Positions 1 to 9,259 are shown, counted from the first letter of the stretch. The stretch: DNA of 64,000 nucleotides from Bacillus sp. FJAT-22090 (GCF_001278755.1 NZ_CP012601.1:4146292-4210291), one strand, 5' to 3'. The notes: generated from the sequence alone by a model not told the origin. Program-made: numbers and translations.

Positions 1-170
1 AGCACTCTTGAATTGGTGAACTGAACAATTATAGTAGGTTCATTCGTGTCATGCGCGTTAAGCATTTTAACTAAGATGCTGCATTATGCAGTAAATTTGG
101 GTGGTACCGCGTGAGTTTATACAAGCTCTTCGCCCCTTACATTTATGTAGGGGGGGAAGGGCTTTTTTGC
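1..170 (+). promoter_or_regulatory. T-box riboswitch leader (5' part cut off) of serA
   Basis: The conserved T-box core TGGGTGGTACCGCG lies at about 98-111. A strong intrinsic terminator follows (124-168; arms around AGCTCTTCGCCCCTTA and its complement, then six T). This is the antiterminator/terminator arrangement of tRNA-sensing T-box leaders, in which uncharged tRNA stabilises the antiterminator. The specifier loop must lie upstream of the window, so the amino acid sensed cannot be read. Serine is the natural inference because serA starts 80 nt downstream. Confidence 0.88.
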
Positions 171-249
171 TTTTAATAAAGGAGGATAGTAGCCAAGATA
201 AAATTTGTAACACAACAAATACACATACAACAGAAGGAGAATATAAAAA

Positions 250-1836
250 ATGGCTTATAATATTTTAATTAGTGATCCACTTAGCGAAGATGGTATTTAT
301 CCTTTAAGACAAGCAGAAGGATTTAATATTGTAATTGATACAGAGTTGACTCCAGAGCAACTTGGAGAAAAAATCGGTGAATTCGATGCACTTCTTGTGC
401 GTAGCCAAACTCAAGTAACCCGTGAAATTATTGAAAAAGGTACAAACTTAAAGATTATTGGTCGCGCCGGTGTTGGGGTAGATAATATTGATTTAACTGC
501 AGCTACTGAACGTGGGATTATTGTTGTCAATGCTCCAGACGGAAATACAAACTCTGCTGCGGAGCATACAATTGCCATGTTGATGTCACTTGCACGTAAT
601 ATCCCACAAGCGTTCCATGCATTGAAAAATCAGAAATGGGATCGCAAATCATTTATTGGAGTAGAAGTGAAAAATAAAACACTAGGTGTTGTAGGCCTAG
701 GTAGAATTGGGGCAGAGGTTGCTGCTCGCGCAAAAGGGCAACGTATGAATGTAATCGCTTATGACCCTTTCTTAACTCCAGAAAAAGCGGAAAAACTAGG
801 AGTACAATTTGGGACTATTGAAGATGTTATTAAAGCTGCAGATTTCATTACAGTGCATACACCATTGTTAAAAGAAACACGTCATATAATTAATAAAGAA
901 GCATTTGAAAAAATGAAAGATGGCGTACAGATCGTTAACTGTGCACGAGGCGGAATTATCGACGAAGATGCATTATACGATGCGATTGTCTCTGGTAAAG
1001 TTGCAGGGGCAGCACTAGACGTATTCGAGGAAGAACCTTTTGTTGATCATCGATTATTAACTTTACCGCAAGTTATTGCTACGCCTCACTTAGGAGCAAG
1101 CACCGTTGAAGCGCAAGAAATCGTAGCGATCGACGTTTCACATGATGTTGTAAGCTTTTTAAAAGATGGGGTAGTAAAAAACCCAGTTAACCTTTCATCT
1201 GTACCAAAAGATGTGTTAGCTAAAATAGAGCCATACTTTAACCTTGTTGAGAAACTAGGCTCATTCTTAAGCGATTTGACAGACGGTGTTCCTGAAGAAG
1301 TGAACATTACGTATTCTGGTGAACTTTCTAATATCGACGTTCGACCATTATCTCGAAATGCTGTAAAGGGTCTTTTGAAAAGCAAGCTAGGCGAGTCGAT
1401 CAATGATGTGAATGCAAAATTTCATGCTGATCGCATTGGGATTGTAGTAAATGAATTAAAAACAACTAAAGCAAAAGGATTTACAAGCTTAATCACGGTT
1501 GAAGTAAAAACAGCTTCAGCAACAAGAAAAGTGGCAGGAACGTTATTAAACGGATTAGGACCACGTATATTACGAGTAGATGACTTTATCGTTGATGTAG
1601 TGCCAGAAGGCCATTTATTATTTATTCGTCATAAAGACCAACCAGGAGCAATCGGTCGTGTAGGAACTCTATTAGCTGGTGAAGGTGTCAATATCGCAGC
1701 GATGCAGGTTGGCCGTTCTGAAGTGGGTGGAGACGCAATCATGATGCTTTCTATTGACAAACATGTCGAAGAAACAGGAATTGAGCAGTTGAAACAACTA
1801 GAAGATATATCAGATGCAACAACAATTGATCTTTAA
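250..1836 (+). CDS. serA: D-3-phosphoglycerate dehydrogenase
   Basis: SerA oxidises 3-phosphoglycerate to 3-phosphohydroxypyruvate with NAD+, the first committed step of serine synthesis, in the cytosol. The 528-residue length fits the long bacterial form. The substrate domain is split around a Rossmann domain with GLGRIG at 149-154. Catalytic residues are Arg233 (NCARGG), a Glu in FEEEP (about 262) and His280 (TPHLG). An intervening domain and a C-terminal ACT domain (about 455-528, HKDQPGAIGRVG) follow. The ATG has AGAAGGAGA 9 nt upstream. The T-box leader implies control by tRNA charging. The gene is monocistronic, ending at a bidirectional terminator shared with the convergent phosphatase. 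Confidence 0.97.
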   Translation: MAYNILISDPLSEDGIYPLRQAEGFNIVIDTELTPEQLGEKIGEFDALLVRSQTQVTREIIEKGTNLKIIGRAGVGVDNIDLTAATERGIIVVNAPDGNTNSAAEHTIAMLMSLARNIPQAFHALKNQKWDRKSFIGVEVKNKTLGVVGLGRIGAEVAARAKGQRMNVIAYDPFLTPEKAEKLGVQFGTIEDVIKAADFITVHTPLLKETRHIINKEAFEKMKDGVQIVNCARGGIIDEDALYDAIVSGKVAGAALDVFEEEPFVDHRLLTLPQVIATPHLGASTVEAQEIVAIDVSHDVVSFLKDGVVKNPVNLSSVPKDVLAKIEPYFNLVEKLGSFLSDLTDGVPEEVNITYSGELSNIDVRPLSRNAVKGLLKSKLGESINDVNAKFHADRIGIVVNELKTTKAKGFTSLITVEVKTASATRKVAGTLLNGLGPRILRVDDFIVDVVPEGHLLFIRHKDQPGAIGRVGTLLAGEGVNIAAMQVGRSEVGGDAIMMLSIDKHVEETGIEQLKQLEDISDATTIDL

Positions 1837-1872
1837 TTTAATGAATTGAACATAAACAATCCTAACAATATA

Positions 1873-1899
1873 AAAGCTAGCCCTTGGGCTAGCTTTTTG
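1873..1899. terminator. Bidirectional terminator between serA and HAD phosphatase
   Basis: The hairpin AAGCTAGCCC-TT-GGGCTAGCTT has A-runs on one side and T-runs on the other, so it can end transcription from both convergent genes. Confidence 0.9.
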
Positions 1900-1904
1900 T
1901 AATG

Positions 1905-2681
1905 TTATGCTAGAATTGTGAATAACTCATGTAAGTTTTTAATCGTATAAGTAGGCTTTACTTCTTCATTTTGTGGTTTGTCTTCTCTGTTAATCCAAAC
2001 TGATTTCATACCTATTTTAGAGGAGCCAAGGATGTCGGTCATTAAATTATCGCCTACCATTAACGCTTCATCCTTATTAACTCCAGCAACTTCTAGTGCA
2101 TGTTCAAAAATGGAAGGGTCTGGTTTTCCTTTACCAAATGCTCCAGATATAATAATGTGGTCGAAGTAAGGGGTTAGCTCAGGTGTAATTTCCAGCTTCG
2201 TATTTTGTAAGCTAGGTGAGCCATTTGTAATTAATAGAAGAATGTATTTATCTTTTAATAGATCTAAAACTTCAAATGTCTCTTCATAAACAAAAGGACT
2301 TTCCTTTCGCATTTTTGGGAAGTACTCTGCTAATTCTTTTCCAAGCGTATCATCTTCAATGCCTAATTTGTATAGTCCTTGTGTCCAAGCTTCCTGCTGA
2401 TAGACTGGAACGATTACTTTCATCTTTTGGAACTCTTCCGTAGGGTCATCGAATGTGCCCCATAATCCTTCGAAAGGGTTTATTCCAATCATTTGTGTAA
2501 ATGGACGTGTTTCATATGTATCGTATAATTTGGCTGCTTCTTCTCGAACTGCCTGCTCTAAAGCTATTGGATCAATGTCAACTTTCTTCGCTGCGAATTC
2601 ACACGTTTTATGAAAAGCGGTTTCCACACTTTTTTTATCCCATAATAAAGTATCATCTAAATCAAAAAAAATAGCCTTCAT
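1905..2681 (-). CDS. HAD-superfamily phosphatase, YsaA-like (possible phosphoserine phosphatase)
   Basis: This 258-residue protein has all HAD motifs: [10 protein letters not shown] with Asp7 and Asp9, [13 protein letters not shown] the Lys of FGKGKPDP, and [16 protein letters not shown]. The long helical cap between motif I and II is the C1 type. The whole sequence, including [10 protein letters not shown], resembles Bacillus YsaA, which has been proposed to hydrolyse phosphoserine. Its position convergent to serA supports a serine-synthesis role, but this is inference; HAD specificity cannot be read from motifs. GGGAG lies 9 nt upstream of the ATG. Confidence 0.85.
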   Translation of the reverse strand: MKAIFFDLDDTLLWDKKSVETAFHKTCEFAAKKVDIDPIALEQAVREEAAKLYDTYETRPFTQMIGINPFEGLWGTFDDPTEEFQKMKVIVPVYQQEAWTQGLYKLGIEDDTLGKELAEYFPKMRKESPFVYEETFEVLDLLKDKYILLLITNGSPSLQNTKLEITPELTPYFDHIIISGAFGKGKPDPSIFEHALEVAGVNKDEALMVGDNLMTDILGSSKIGMKSVWINREDKPQNEEVKPTYTIKNLHELFTILA

Positions 2682-2777
2682 TTATTAAATACTCCCTTCA
2701 CTTTCTTATCTATTTACTTTACCTCAGTAAAGGGAGACTGTCACTAGAGTTACCGTAAGAATTTCAAATCAAAATAA

Positions 2778-3575
2778 TTAATTGTTCGAAATAAGAGTTT
2801 CCTCAAACATATCTATGATATGAAGGAATCTTTCTGCCTCTCTGAATACATGGTCGGCCAAAAGGGGATGAATATTGCTTTTTATACGACAAGCTTCTAT
2901 TAGGTCTCTTGCTGATTTTTTAAAATCTCTGAGGGATACAACAGATACACGATTTTGATCCAAAAATTGATCCAATATAGGTGGAGTTTCTGATTCAGGA
3001 CGCATGGAATCTAAATCGAGTGCCTGAAAAACAAGTTGGTCAAAATCATGACTAAACTCTCGAGCCTGATCTACTAACTTTCTTTCGGAAGGATCCAAAA
3101 GGTGGCCGATGAATTTAGAATGATCTGCCATAATTTTAAGGAAGAATACATTTTCCTTAATAATGTCATCAGGTGTAGGCTCGAGCTTTCCTGCATTGAG
3201 TTCTTTTAATCTGTTAACAAAATAAGCTGCTTCTCTACTTGTATGATCCACTAATAAAGCATAGTTATTTGATCTAATTTCACAACGTAATATTAGTCCA
3301 AGTACCTTTCTTTTATAAGCCCATATCGCAGTAGCTGCCTGATACACTTGAATATTAAATCTTCTTATTTCTTCTGGATCGGATTGTGAAGAATAGGTAC
3401 TTAGTTTTTCTTCGATTTTTTCAAACAAAGCAACAAATTCCAGTGCTTCTTGAATTAATTTTTTGTCGTCGAAATTGAATCCCAAACTTAAAAATAAGGC
3501 ATGCTCTTTCATTATCCTTGACCAAAAACGAATCTCATCCAATGATCTTGTCACAAATAAACTGACTGAAATCAC
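2778..3575 (-). CDS. DUF2935 family protein
   Basis: The protein is almost entirely helical and has two similar halves, each with a conserved His-containing core (IMKEHALFLSLGF near the N terminus; IMADHSKFIGHLL about residues 147-159; HPLLADHVFREAERF near the C terminus). This is the pattern of the DUF2935 helical-bundle family of Bacilli, possibly metal-binding; no function is established. The start is uncertain: the GTG at 3575 overlaps its own AAGGAG, while the in-frame GTG at 3554 lies 20 nt from it. The next gene on the strand starts 650 nt upstream with its own RBS, so linkage is unclear. Confidence 0.8.
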   Translation of the reverse strand: MISVSLFVTRSLDEIRFWSRIMKEHALFLSLGFNFDDKKLIQEALEFVALFEKIEEKLSTYSSQSDPEEIRRFNIQVYQAATAIWAYKRKVLGLILRCEIRSNNYALLVDHTSREAAYFVNRLKELNAGKLEPTPDDIIKENVFFLKIMADHSKFIGHLLDPSERKLVDQAREFSHDFDQLVFQALDLDSMRPESETPPILDQFLDQNRVSVVSLRDFKKSARDLIEACRIKSNIHPLLADHVFREAERFLHIIDMFEETLISNN

Positions 3576-3619
3576 TCCTTTTTCTTATAATATTCATATA
3601 ACTAAAAGATGTTAAAAGA

Positions 3620-4222
3620 CTAGAATGGTAACAATTTATCAAGAGGTCCACCAACAGGAATAATTTCCTCTATATCCTTTATGGCGATTGGAAAGTATGG
3701 AAAGCCGTATACATAAGGTGTTAATTCATAAACTTGAAAATAAATAACAATACTATGGTCCGCTAGGTAAAAATCTTGATCCATACGAATCTCTTTAAAC
3801 TCCTCTAAAACAGGGACTTCCCATTCGACGATTTTCTTTTCAATTATTTCTGACAAAATCTTTACGTATTGGCTATTTGGTTCAAATAAATCCTTTAATT
3901 CAACTAATTTACCTGTCTCCACATCAAAAGTTAGTGATTGAATAATAGTTAATCCATGAGCGCCACCAGTATATGAATAAACTAATAAGGTTAAGCTTAA
4001 AATTCCGCGTTCATTCGTTTTTACTTCATAATGACCTATCATTTCCACTAAGTTCTCATTATAATAACCTTGCTCAATCAACATTTTGTTCAAAGTAGAA
4101 ATAATTTCATTATTTATCTTCTTTTCTATCTGAGGATGAGGTAATTTCGTTACAATAGGGTAAGATACGTTTACTTTTGGTGATTGAATATACTTTGTTT
4201 TGATGAGAATAGGTAAATCCAT
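3620..4222 (-). CDS. DUF4163/DUF3298 domain protein without signal peptide
   Basis: The 200-residue product has a DUF4163-like N-terminal half (SYPIVTKLPHPQIEKKINNE) and a DUF3298-like C-terminal half (YSYTGGAHGLTIIQSLTFD, then ELKDLFEPNSQY). The same pair forms the extracytoplasmic part of RsiV anti-sigma factors and PdaC. Here there is no signal peptide or membrane segment, so either the protein is cytosolic or only the domain pair remains. AAGGTGGTG precedes the ATG by 4 nt. It is divergent from the AAA ATPase gene with 49 nt between starts. Confidence 0.82.
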   Translation of the reverse strand: MDLPILIKTKYIQSPKVNVSYPIVTKLPHPQIEKKINNEIISTLNKMLIEQGYYNENLVEMIGHYEVKTNERGILSLTLLVYSYTGGAHGLTIIQSLTFDVETGKLVELKDLFEPNSQYVKILSEIIEKKIVEWEVPVLEEFKEIRMDQDFYLADHSIVIYFQVYELTPYVYGFPYFPIAIKDIEEIIPVGGPLDKLLPF

Positions 4223-4271
4223 TTTTCACCACCTTTCCAATTGTTATTTAATGTGAGTGGGGGAACTACAT

Positions 4272-4994
4272 ATGTTTTTGAAGAAAATTACAATTTTACG
4301 AGAACACGAACAAAGCTATCCATTTACGATTCCAACTATAAATCATTTAAGAGAATTAGAATTGACAAATAACGTCACTTTTTTAGTTGGTGAAAATGGG
4401 ACTGGTAAATCTACTTTATTAGAAGGAATTGCTGATAACTGTCAGTTCAATACAGCTGGAGGAAGTAGAAACAATATATATGAAGTAGATGCGTCGGAAA
4501 GTGCATTGGGGAAATACATGCGTTTATCATGGATGCCGAAAATCACGAATGGCTTTTTTCTACGTTCGGAATCTTTTTATCAATTTGCATCGCATATAGA
4601 TGAGATGGAAAGACTACATCCAGGTAGTAATCATAGTTACGGTGGTAAGTCACTTCACGAACAATCTCATGGAGAATCATTTTTATCCTTATTTTTAAAT
4701 AGATTTAATGGTAGAGCTATTTATTTATTAGATGAGCCGGAAGCCGCTCTTTCACCTCAAAGACAGCTTGCATTCTTAAAAATAATGCATGATCTTGTAA
4801 CGGAGGAAGACTGCCAGTTCATAATTGCAACTCATTCACCTATTATATTAGGCTATCCAAATGCTACAATCTTTAGTTTTGATAATGGAGAAATTGAAGA
4901 AATAGAATATGAAATGACGAATCATTATCAAATAACAAAATATTTTCTGGACCACCGAGAGAAATTTTTAAAAGAGCTATTAGAAGGTGATTGA
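4272..4994 (+). CDS. AAA/ABC-type ATPase (COG3910-like)
   Basis: The protein of 240 residues has Walker A GENGTGKST at 40-48, an ABC-like signature SHGESFLS, Walker B YLLDEPEAALS and an H-loop ATHSPI. It lacks membrane segments and fits the stand-alone ATPases of COG3910 (AAA_21-like), whose substrates are unknown. An upstream in-frame GTG (4257) lies inside the ribosome binding site GTGGGGGAAC, so the ATG at 4272 is preferred. The VanZ gene follows after 55 nt on the same strand. Confidence 0.87.
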   Translation: MFLKKITILREHEQSYPFTIPTINHLRELELTNNVTFLVGENGTGKSTLLEGIADNCQFNTAGGSRNNIYEVDASESALGKYMRLSWMPKITNGFFLRSESFYQFASHIDEMERLHPGSNHSYGGKSLHEQSHGESFLSLFLNRFNGRAIYLLDEPEAALSPQRQLAFLKIMHDLVTEEDCQFIIATHSPIILGYPNATIFSFDNGEIEEIEYEMTNHYQITKYFLDHREKFLKELLEGD

Positions 4995-5049
4995 AAATGA
5001 AACTTTAAATGACTTAAGTTCGTTCTATCTTGTATTGGGAGTGAAATAA

Positions 5050-5622
5050 ATGAACGTAATAATTCATTATTTAGATGATATGCTTTTTTTCGTCTGTATA
5101 GCACTTCCATTTGTTTTTGTTTGGCGTTTTAGTCGATGGAGAAAAAGGGGCCTTAAGCTAAAAGAAAGTTTCCACGAGTTAGGTATATTTCTGCTTGTAT
5201 TAGTGCTCATTGGTTTGTTTTCACAAACCATTATTCCAAGGTATGGATTGATGCAGCCCTCGCTAACAAATGTAAATTTAGATTTATTTCGGGTTATAAA
5301 AGAAACCTATAATGCTATAAAATATTTAGGATTTTGGCAGCCGTTTTATATTAATTTTCTTGGGAATATTATTCTTTTCATGCCCATTGGTTTTCTCCTT
5401 CCCCTTCTTTCTAGAAGAATGGAGGATTTCCCTTACACTGTAGTCATAGGTTTATTGGTCTCTCTTTTTATTGAAATAATGCAACTTCCCCAAAACAGAA
5501 GTAGTGATGTAGATGATTTATGGTTAAATACACTTGGTGCCTTACTTGGTTATTTATTTTATTTATTCATCAACAGGAAATTACCAACAGTCACTTTGGC
5601 ATTTAAAAAAATAAAGGAATAA
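5050..5622 (+). CDS. VanZ family membrane protein
   Basis: The 190-residue protein has about four or five hydrophobic segments and the VanZ pattern: NFLGNIILFMPIGFLLPLL in the middle, then SLFIEIMQLPQNRSSDVDDLWLNTLGALLGY near the C terminus (E-I-x-Q and DVDD-N-x-x-G). VanZ relatives are linked to low-level glycopeptide tolerance, but most have no defined role. GGGAGTG lies 6 nt before the ATG. Confidence 0.9.
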   Translation: MNVIIHYLDDMLFFVCIALPFVFVWRFSRWRKRGLKLKESFHELGIFLLVLVLIGLFSQTIIPRYGLMQPSLTNVNLDLFRVIKETYNAIKYLGFWQPFYINFLGNIILFMPIGFLLPLLSRRMEDFPYTVVIGLLVSLFIEIMQLPQNRSSDVDDLWLNTLGALLGYLFYLFINRKLPTVTLAFKKIKE

Positions 5623-5686
5623 AGTTTAAAATCATTAGTTTCTGGGTAAAAATATAACGGAAACAATATGCAAGGAGCGTAACAAA

Positions 5687-5842
5687 ATGATGATACCAAA
5701 AGAATCTAAAATTGAAGAAAAACGTGAGCATATGATTGAAGATCTAGTGAATAAAGGCGTATTTAAAATCGATGGAAGACAACTATATGAGTTGAATCTG
5801 TATGAACTAACAAAAGAGTATATAACAGAAGAAGATAACTAA
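5687..5842 (+). CDS. FbpA-like small protein (Fur-regulated basic protein A family)
   Basis: A 51-residue ORF begins with two consecutive ATGs after AAGGAG. The sequence REHMIEDLVNKGVFKIDG followed by RQLYELNLYELTKEY matches, from memory, the small FbpA family (PF13076), where it works with FbpB/C and an RNA under iron control in B. subtilis. Unlike the name suggests, this copy is rather acidic. I found no convincing Fur box upstream. It ends directly before its own terminator, so it is a complete small transcription unit. Confidence 0.75.
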   Translation: MMIPKESKIEEKREHMIEDLVNKGVFKIDGRQLYELNLYELTKEYITEEDN

Positions 5843-5869
5843 AGTGCCGATTGTATCGGCACTTTTTTT
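5843..5869 (+). terminator. Terminator of the FbpA-like gene
   Basis: Hairpin AGTGCCGA-TTGTA-TCGGCACT followed by seven T, starting directly after the stop codon. Confidence 0.92.
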
Positions 5870-5989
5870 CGTCTGTTCATATTACGGACGCTGGTCTCGG
5901 AAAAACGACCAATTCTGCTATTTATAGCTAATTGTCTAGAAGAAAAATGTGGTACACTTGTCTCAAACACAGATGAGGTGGAAAACAAA

Positions 5990-7141
5990 TTGACTTTTTT
6001 ACAAAATTTAAATGAAACATTACAAGAAAAATGGGCAAAGGCGAATTTTGCATCTGAAATGCCGATCCAAACTAAATTAATACCACATATGCTTGATGGT
6101 TCAGATATCGTTGCAGAATCTCCAACTGGAACAGGAAAAACATTAGCGTATGTGCTTCCGATATTGCAAAAGGTGGATCCTTCAAAGAAGCACATACAAG
6201 CATTGGTCATTGTGCCTTCTCAAGAACTGGGCATGCAGATTGTGGAAGTATTTCGTGAATGGGTGGCAGGTACCGATATTACTGTTGCGCAACTTATTGG
6301 TGGTGCAAATATTCAAAGACAACTCGATGTACTAAAAAAGAAGCCAACAATTGTAGTTGGGACACCTGGACGTTTACAAGAACTGGTGAAATTAAAAAAA
6401 TTAAAGATGCATGAAATCAAAACAATCGTACTAGATGAAGGAGACCAGTTGTTAAGTCGAGAAAATCGTACGACTGTTAAGGGGTTAATAGATGCAACTG
6501 TTGAGAGACAACTGGTTGTTACATCTGCCACAATTACGGAAGAAATAGAACTAGTTGCAGAAAGAATCATGAATAATCCTGTCCGCATTCAAGTTACAGC
6601 AGAGGAAATTCCTTCAAAGGGTGAAGTTATTCATAGTTTTGTCAAAACGGAAGTGCGAGACAAAACGGAATTATTAAGAAAGCTTTCTCACTTAGAAGGT
6701 ATGAAGGGACTAGCCTTTGTAAATAGTTTAGATCAAGTTTTAATGAAGGATACAAAACTCTCTTATAGAGATGCTCCTATTATTTCTCTACATTCAGAAA
6801 TGAAAAAAGAGGAACGAAAGAAAGCATTAGATGACTTTAAAAATGGTAAAGTAAATATACTTATAGCAACTGACGTTGCTGCTAGAGGTCTGGACATTTC
6901 TGGATTAACACATGTAATTCATGTTGATGTTCCGCATTCTATAGAACAATATTTGCATCGTTCAGGACGTACTGGACGTGCTGGAAATGATGGAGAAGTA
7001 TTGACCTTATTAACTTATGGGGATGAAAAAACGTATAAGAAATGGACAAAAGAGCTTCCGAGTAAGCCAGTTCAGAAAATATGGTATCGTGGAGAATTAA
7101 TAGAAGGTTCATCGAAAACGGTACAGAAAAAAGGGAAATAA
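5990..7141 (+). CDS. yfmL: DEAD-box RNA helicase YfmL/CshC type
   Basis: An ATP-dependent RNA helicase of the short single-core type, implicated in B. subtilis in ribosome assembly and cold growth. Motifs from the TTG start: Walker A AESPTGTGKT at 42-51, Ia PSQEL at 76-80, GG at 104-105, TPGR near 125-128, motif II DEGD at 149-152 in place of DEAD, SAT at 179-181, RGLD and HRSGRTGR in the second RecA domain. There is no C-terminal RNA-binding extension. The TTG at 5990 has AGGTGG 8 nt upstream; the GTG at 5978 overlaps that site. The M29 aminopeptidase follows 3 nt after the stop. Confidence 0.93.
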   Translation: MTFLQNLNETLQEKWAKANFASEMPIQTKLIPHMLDGSDIVAESPTGTGKTLAYVLPILQKVDPSKKHIQALVIVPSQELGMQIVEVFREWVAGTDITVAQLIGGANIQRQLDVLKKKPTIVVGTPGRLQELVKLKKLKMHEIKTIVLDEGDQLLSRENRTTVKGLIDATVERQLVVTSATITEEIELVAERIMNNPVRIQVTAEEIPSKGEVIHSFVKTEVRDKTELLRKLSHLEGMKGLAFVNSLDQVLMKDTKLSYRDAPIISLHSEMKKEERKKALDDFKNGKVNILIATDVAARGLDISGLTHVIHVDVPHSIEQYLHRSGRTGRAGNDGEVLTLLTYGDEKTYKKWTKELPSKPVQKIWYRGELIEGSSKTVQKKGK

Positions 7142-7144
7142 ACA

Positions 7145-8374
7145 ATGAATTTTCAACAAAAATTAGAGGAATACGCAGAGCTTATCGTAAAAGTAGGTTT
7201 AAATATTCAAAAAAATCAACAGTTGCTTATTAATACAACAACGGAAACGATTGAATTTACCAGACTTGTTGTAAAAAAAGCGTATGAAGCTGGTGCAAAG
7301 CGAGTAGATGTAAATTATTCTGATGGACCAAATACAAGATCATTTTATGATTTAGCTCCAGACGAAGCATTCCATGAATATCCGAAATGGGCAGCTATGC
7401 AACGAGATGAGTTAATTGAAAACAAAGGTGCTTTATTATGGATCGATGCGGAAAATCCAGATTTACTTGAAGGTGTTTCGGTTGAAAAAATCTCAAACTT
7501 CCATAAAGCAAGCGGGAAAGCACTTGAAAATTATAGAAAAGCAGTGATGAATGATGTCATTACTTGGTCAATTGTTGCGATGCCTTCTGAAAAATGGGCA
7601 GCAAAGGTATTTCCGGATTTACAAGCAGAAGAGCAAATGCAAGCTCTTTGGAATTTAATTTTTCAAGTAGTAAGAATTGGTGAAGGAACAGCGGTTCAAC
7701 AATGGAAAGAGCATATCGAAAATTTAGAAAGCCGTGCCTCACTATTAAATGCGAAGCGTTATAAAAAATTACATTACACAGCAGAGGGAACAGATATCCA
7801 AGTGGAACTACCAAAAGGTCATATTTGGATGTCAGGAGCTAGTAAAAATGCGCAATCCGTTCCTTTTATAGCTAATATGCCTACGGAAGAAGTTTATACT
7901 GCTCCATTAAAAACAGGAGTTAATGGTTATGTGAAAAACACTAAACCGCTCGCATATAAAGGGAATGTCATTGATGATTTTACATTAACTTTTGAAAACG
8001 GTGCTATTACGAAGGTTGAAGCAACTACTGGTGAGGTGCTTTTAAAAGAATTAACACAAACAGATGAGGGTGCAAAATATTTAGGGGAAATTGCGCTAGT
8101 TCCACATGAATCTCCAATTTCTGCATCTAATGTTTTATTTTTTAATACCCTATTTGATGAAAATGCTTCGAATCATTTTGCTATTGGAGAAGCTTACCCG
8201 ACATGTGTGGAAGGTGCGCGTGGATTATCTCCAAGTGAGCTTGAAAACTTAGGGCTCAATACTTCCATTGTTCATGAAGACTTCATGATTGGTTCTGCTG
8301 ATATGGATATTATGGGAGAATTAGAAGATGGTACAATAGAGCCTATTTTCAAAAAAGGTTCTTGGGCTTTTTAA
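7145..8374 (+). CDS. ampS: M29 family metallo-aminopeptidase (AmpS-like), copy 1
   Basis: A cytosolic 409-residue aminopeptidase of peptidase family M29 (thermophilic aminopeptidase/AmpS/PepS), which uses a dinuclear metal site. Ligand-bearing segments are present: NMPTEEVYTAP (about 240-250), GEIALVPHESPIS, FDENASNHFAIGEAYP and HEDFMIGSADMD near the end. It starts 3 nt after the helicase stop and is followed after 13 nt by the lipase gene, so the three are probably cotranscribed. A paralogue lies at 19234-20466 on the other strand. Confidence 0.93.
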   Translation: MNFQQKLEEYAELIVKVGLNIQKNQQLLINTTTETIEFTRLVVKKAYEAGAKRVDVNYSDGPNTRSFYDLAPDEAFHEYPKWAAMQRDELIENKGALLWIDAENPDLLEGVSVEKISNFHKASGKALENYRKAVMNDVITWSIVAMPSEKWAAKVFPDLQAEEQMQALWNLIFQVVRIGEGTAVQQWKEHIENLESRASLLNAKRYKKLHYTAEGTDIQVELPKGHIWMSGASKNAQSVPFIANMPTEEVYTAPLKTGVNGYVKNTKPLAYKGNVIDDFTLTFENGAITKVEATTGEVLLKELTQTDEGAKYLGEIALVPHESPISASNVLFFNTLFDENASNHFAIGEAYPTCVEGARGLSPSELENLGLNTSIVHEDFMIGSADMDIMGELEDGTIEPIFKKGSWAF

Positions 8375-8387
8375 GGAGTAAATCTAG

Positions 8388-9257
8388 ATGAAAAAGTGGA
8401 TAGTTGTAATCTTACTCCTTGTGTTTCCTTTCACGTCTTTTTCTGTAGAGGCAAATGGTGCTGAAGTATATATCGCTTTAGGAGATTCTCTAGCTGCCGG
8501 CCAAACTCCGAACAGATCAATAGATACTGGTTATACAGATTTAATAGCACAAGAGTTGAAAAAATCTCAGCAGCTTGCTTATTATTCGAAGGCACTTGCA
8601 TTTCCAGGATATACAACAGCTGATGTGTTAAAAACAGTTCGCACAAAAGAATCAAAGGAATTACTTAAAAATGCATCAATTGTTACCATTTCAGCAGGGG
8701 CAAATGATTTACTAAGGCTTGTGCAATTAAATGCAGCGAATGGTTCAATTTCGTACAAGCAAATTCAAGTAAATTATGCCTTAAATATGGTACGCAAAAA
8801 TATGGAAGCAATTGTGAAAGAAGTTCAAGTGACTGCACCAAACGCAAAGATATATGTGTTGGGTTACTATTTTTCCTATCCTCATTTACGAGAAACACAA
8901 AAAGTAGGTATAAGAAAAGAGTTAAATGCACTGCATTCCATATTAAAAACGGAAGCGGAGGCCAATGGAGCAATATACGTATCTGTTGAGGAAGATTTTT
9001 CTAATAAAGAAAAAGAGTTGCTACCTAATGTATCGGATGTGCATCCTACAATGGAAGGATACCGTCTGATGGCTAATGCTTTTTTCAAAAAGTACAATGC
9101 GAATTTACAAGTAAATCCAAAGGAATTGCCTGCTCCAAATCCTTTAACTTTTGAACAAATCCTTAATAGTCAAAAGGAAAAAGCAGAGACTCCCGTTTCA
9201 AGAGTAGAGGGTCTTGATCGTTATTTGTCACTTACGGAATTAAGGCCATTGATATAA
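8388..9257 (+). CDS. Secreted SGNH/GDSL-type lipase or esterase
   Basis: The 289-residue protein starts with a signal peptide (two Lys, a hydrophobic run, likely cleavage around residue 22). SGNH blocks follow: ALGDSLAAG with Ser34, a Gly in block II, GAND with Asn106, and DVHP with Asp218-His219 as the catalytic dyad. It should hydrolyse esters outside the membrane; the substrate is unknown. The last 50 residues after the His block are polar and may be a tail. The gene ends where repeat locus 1 begins. Confidence 0.92.
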   Translation: MKKWIVVILLLVFPFTSFSVEANGAEVYIALGDSLAAGQTPNRSIDTGYTDLIAQELKKSQQLAYYSKALAFPGYTTADVLKTVRTKESKELLKNASIVTISAGANDLLRLVQLNAANGSISYKQIQVNYALNMVRKNMEAIVKEVQVTAPNAKIYVLGYYFSYPHLRETQKVGIRKELNALHSILKTEAEANGAIYVSVEEDFSNKEKELLPNVSDVHPTMEGYRLMANAFFKKYNANLQVNPKELPAPNPLTFEQILNSQKEKAETPVSRVEGLDRYLSLTELRPLI

Positions 9258-9259
9258 AA

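Noticed and set aside
2716..2733. CTTTAC-CTCA-GTAAAG hairpin between the HAD and DUF2935 genes.
   Set aside because: The stem is short and no T-run follows on either strand, so it is not a convincing terminator.
5640..5690. Fur box upstream of the FbpA-like gene.
   Set aside because: I looked for the GATAATGATTATC-type palindrome and found only AT-rich sequence with no convincing match.
5839..6210. Minus-strand ORF opposite the start of yfmL.
   Set aside because: It overlaps a conserved helicase gene and a terminator and has no RBS.
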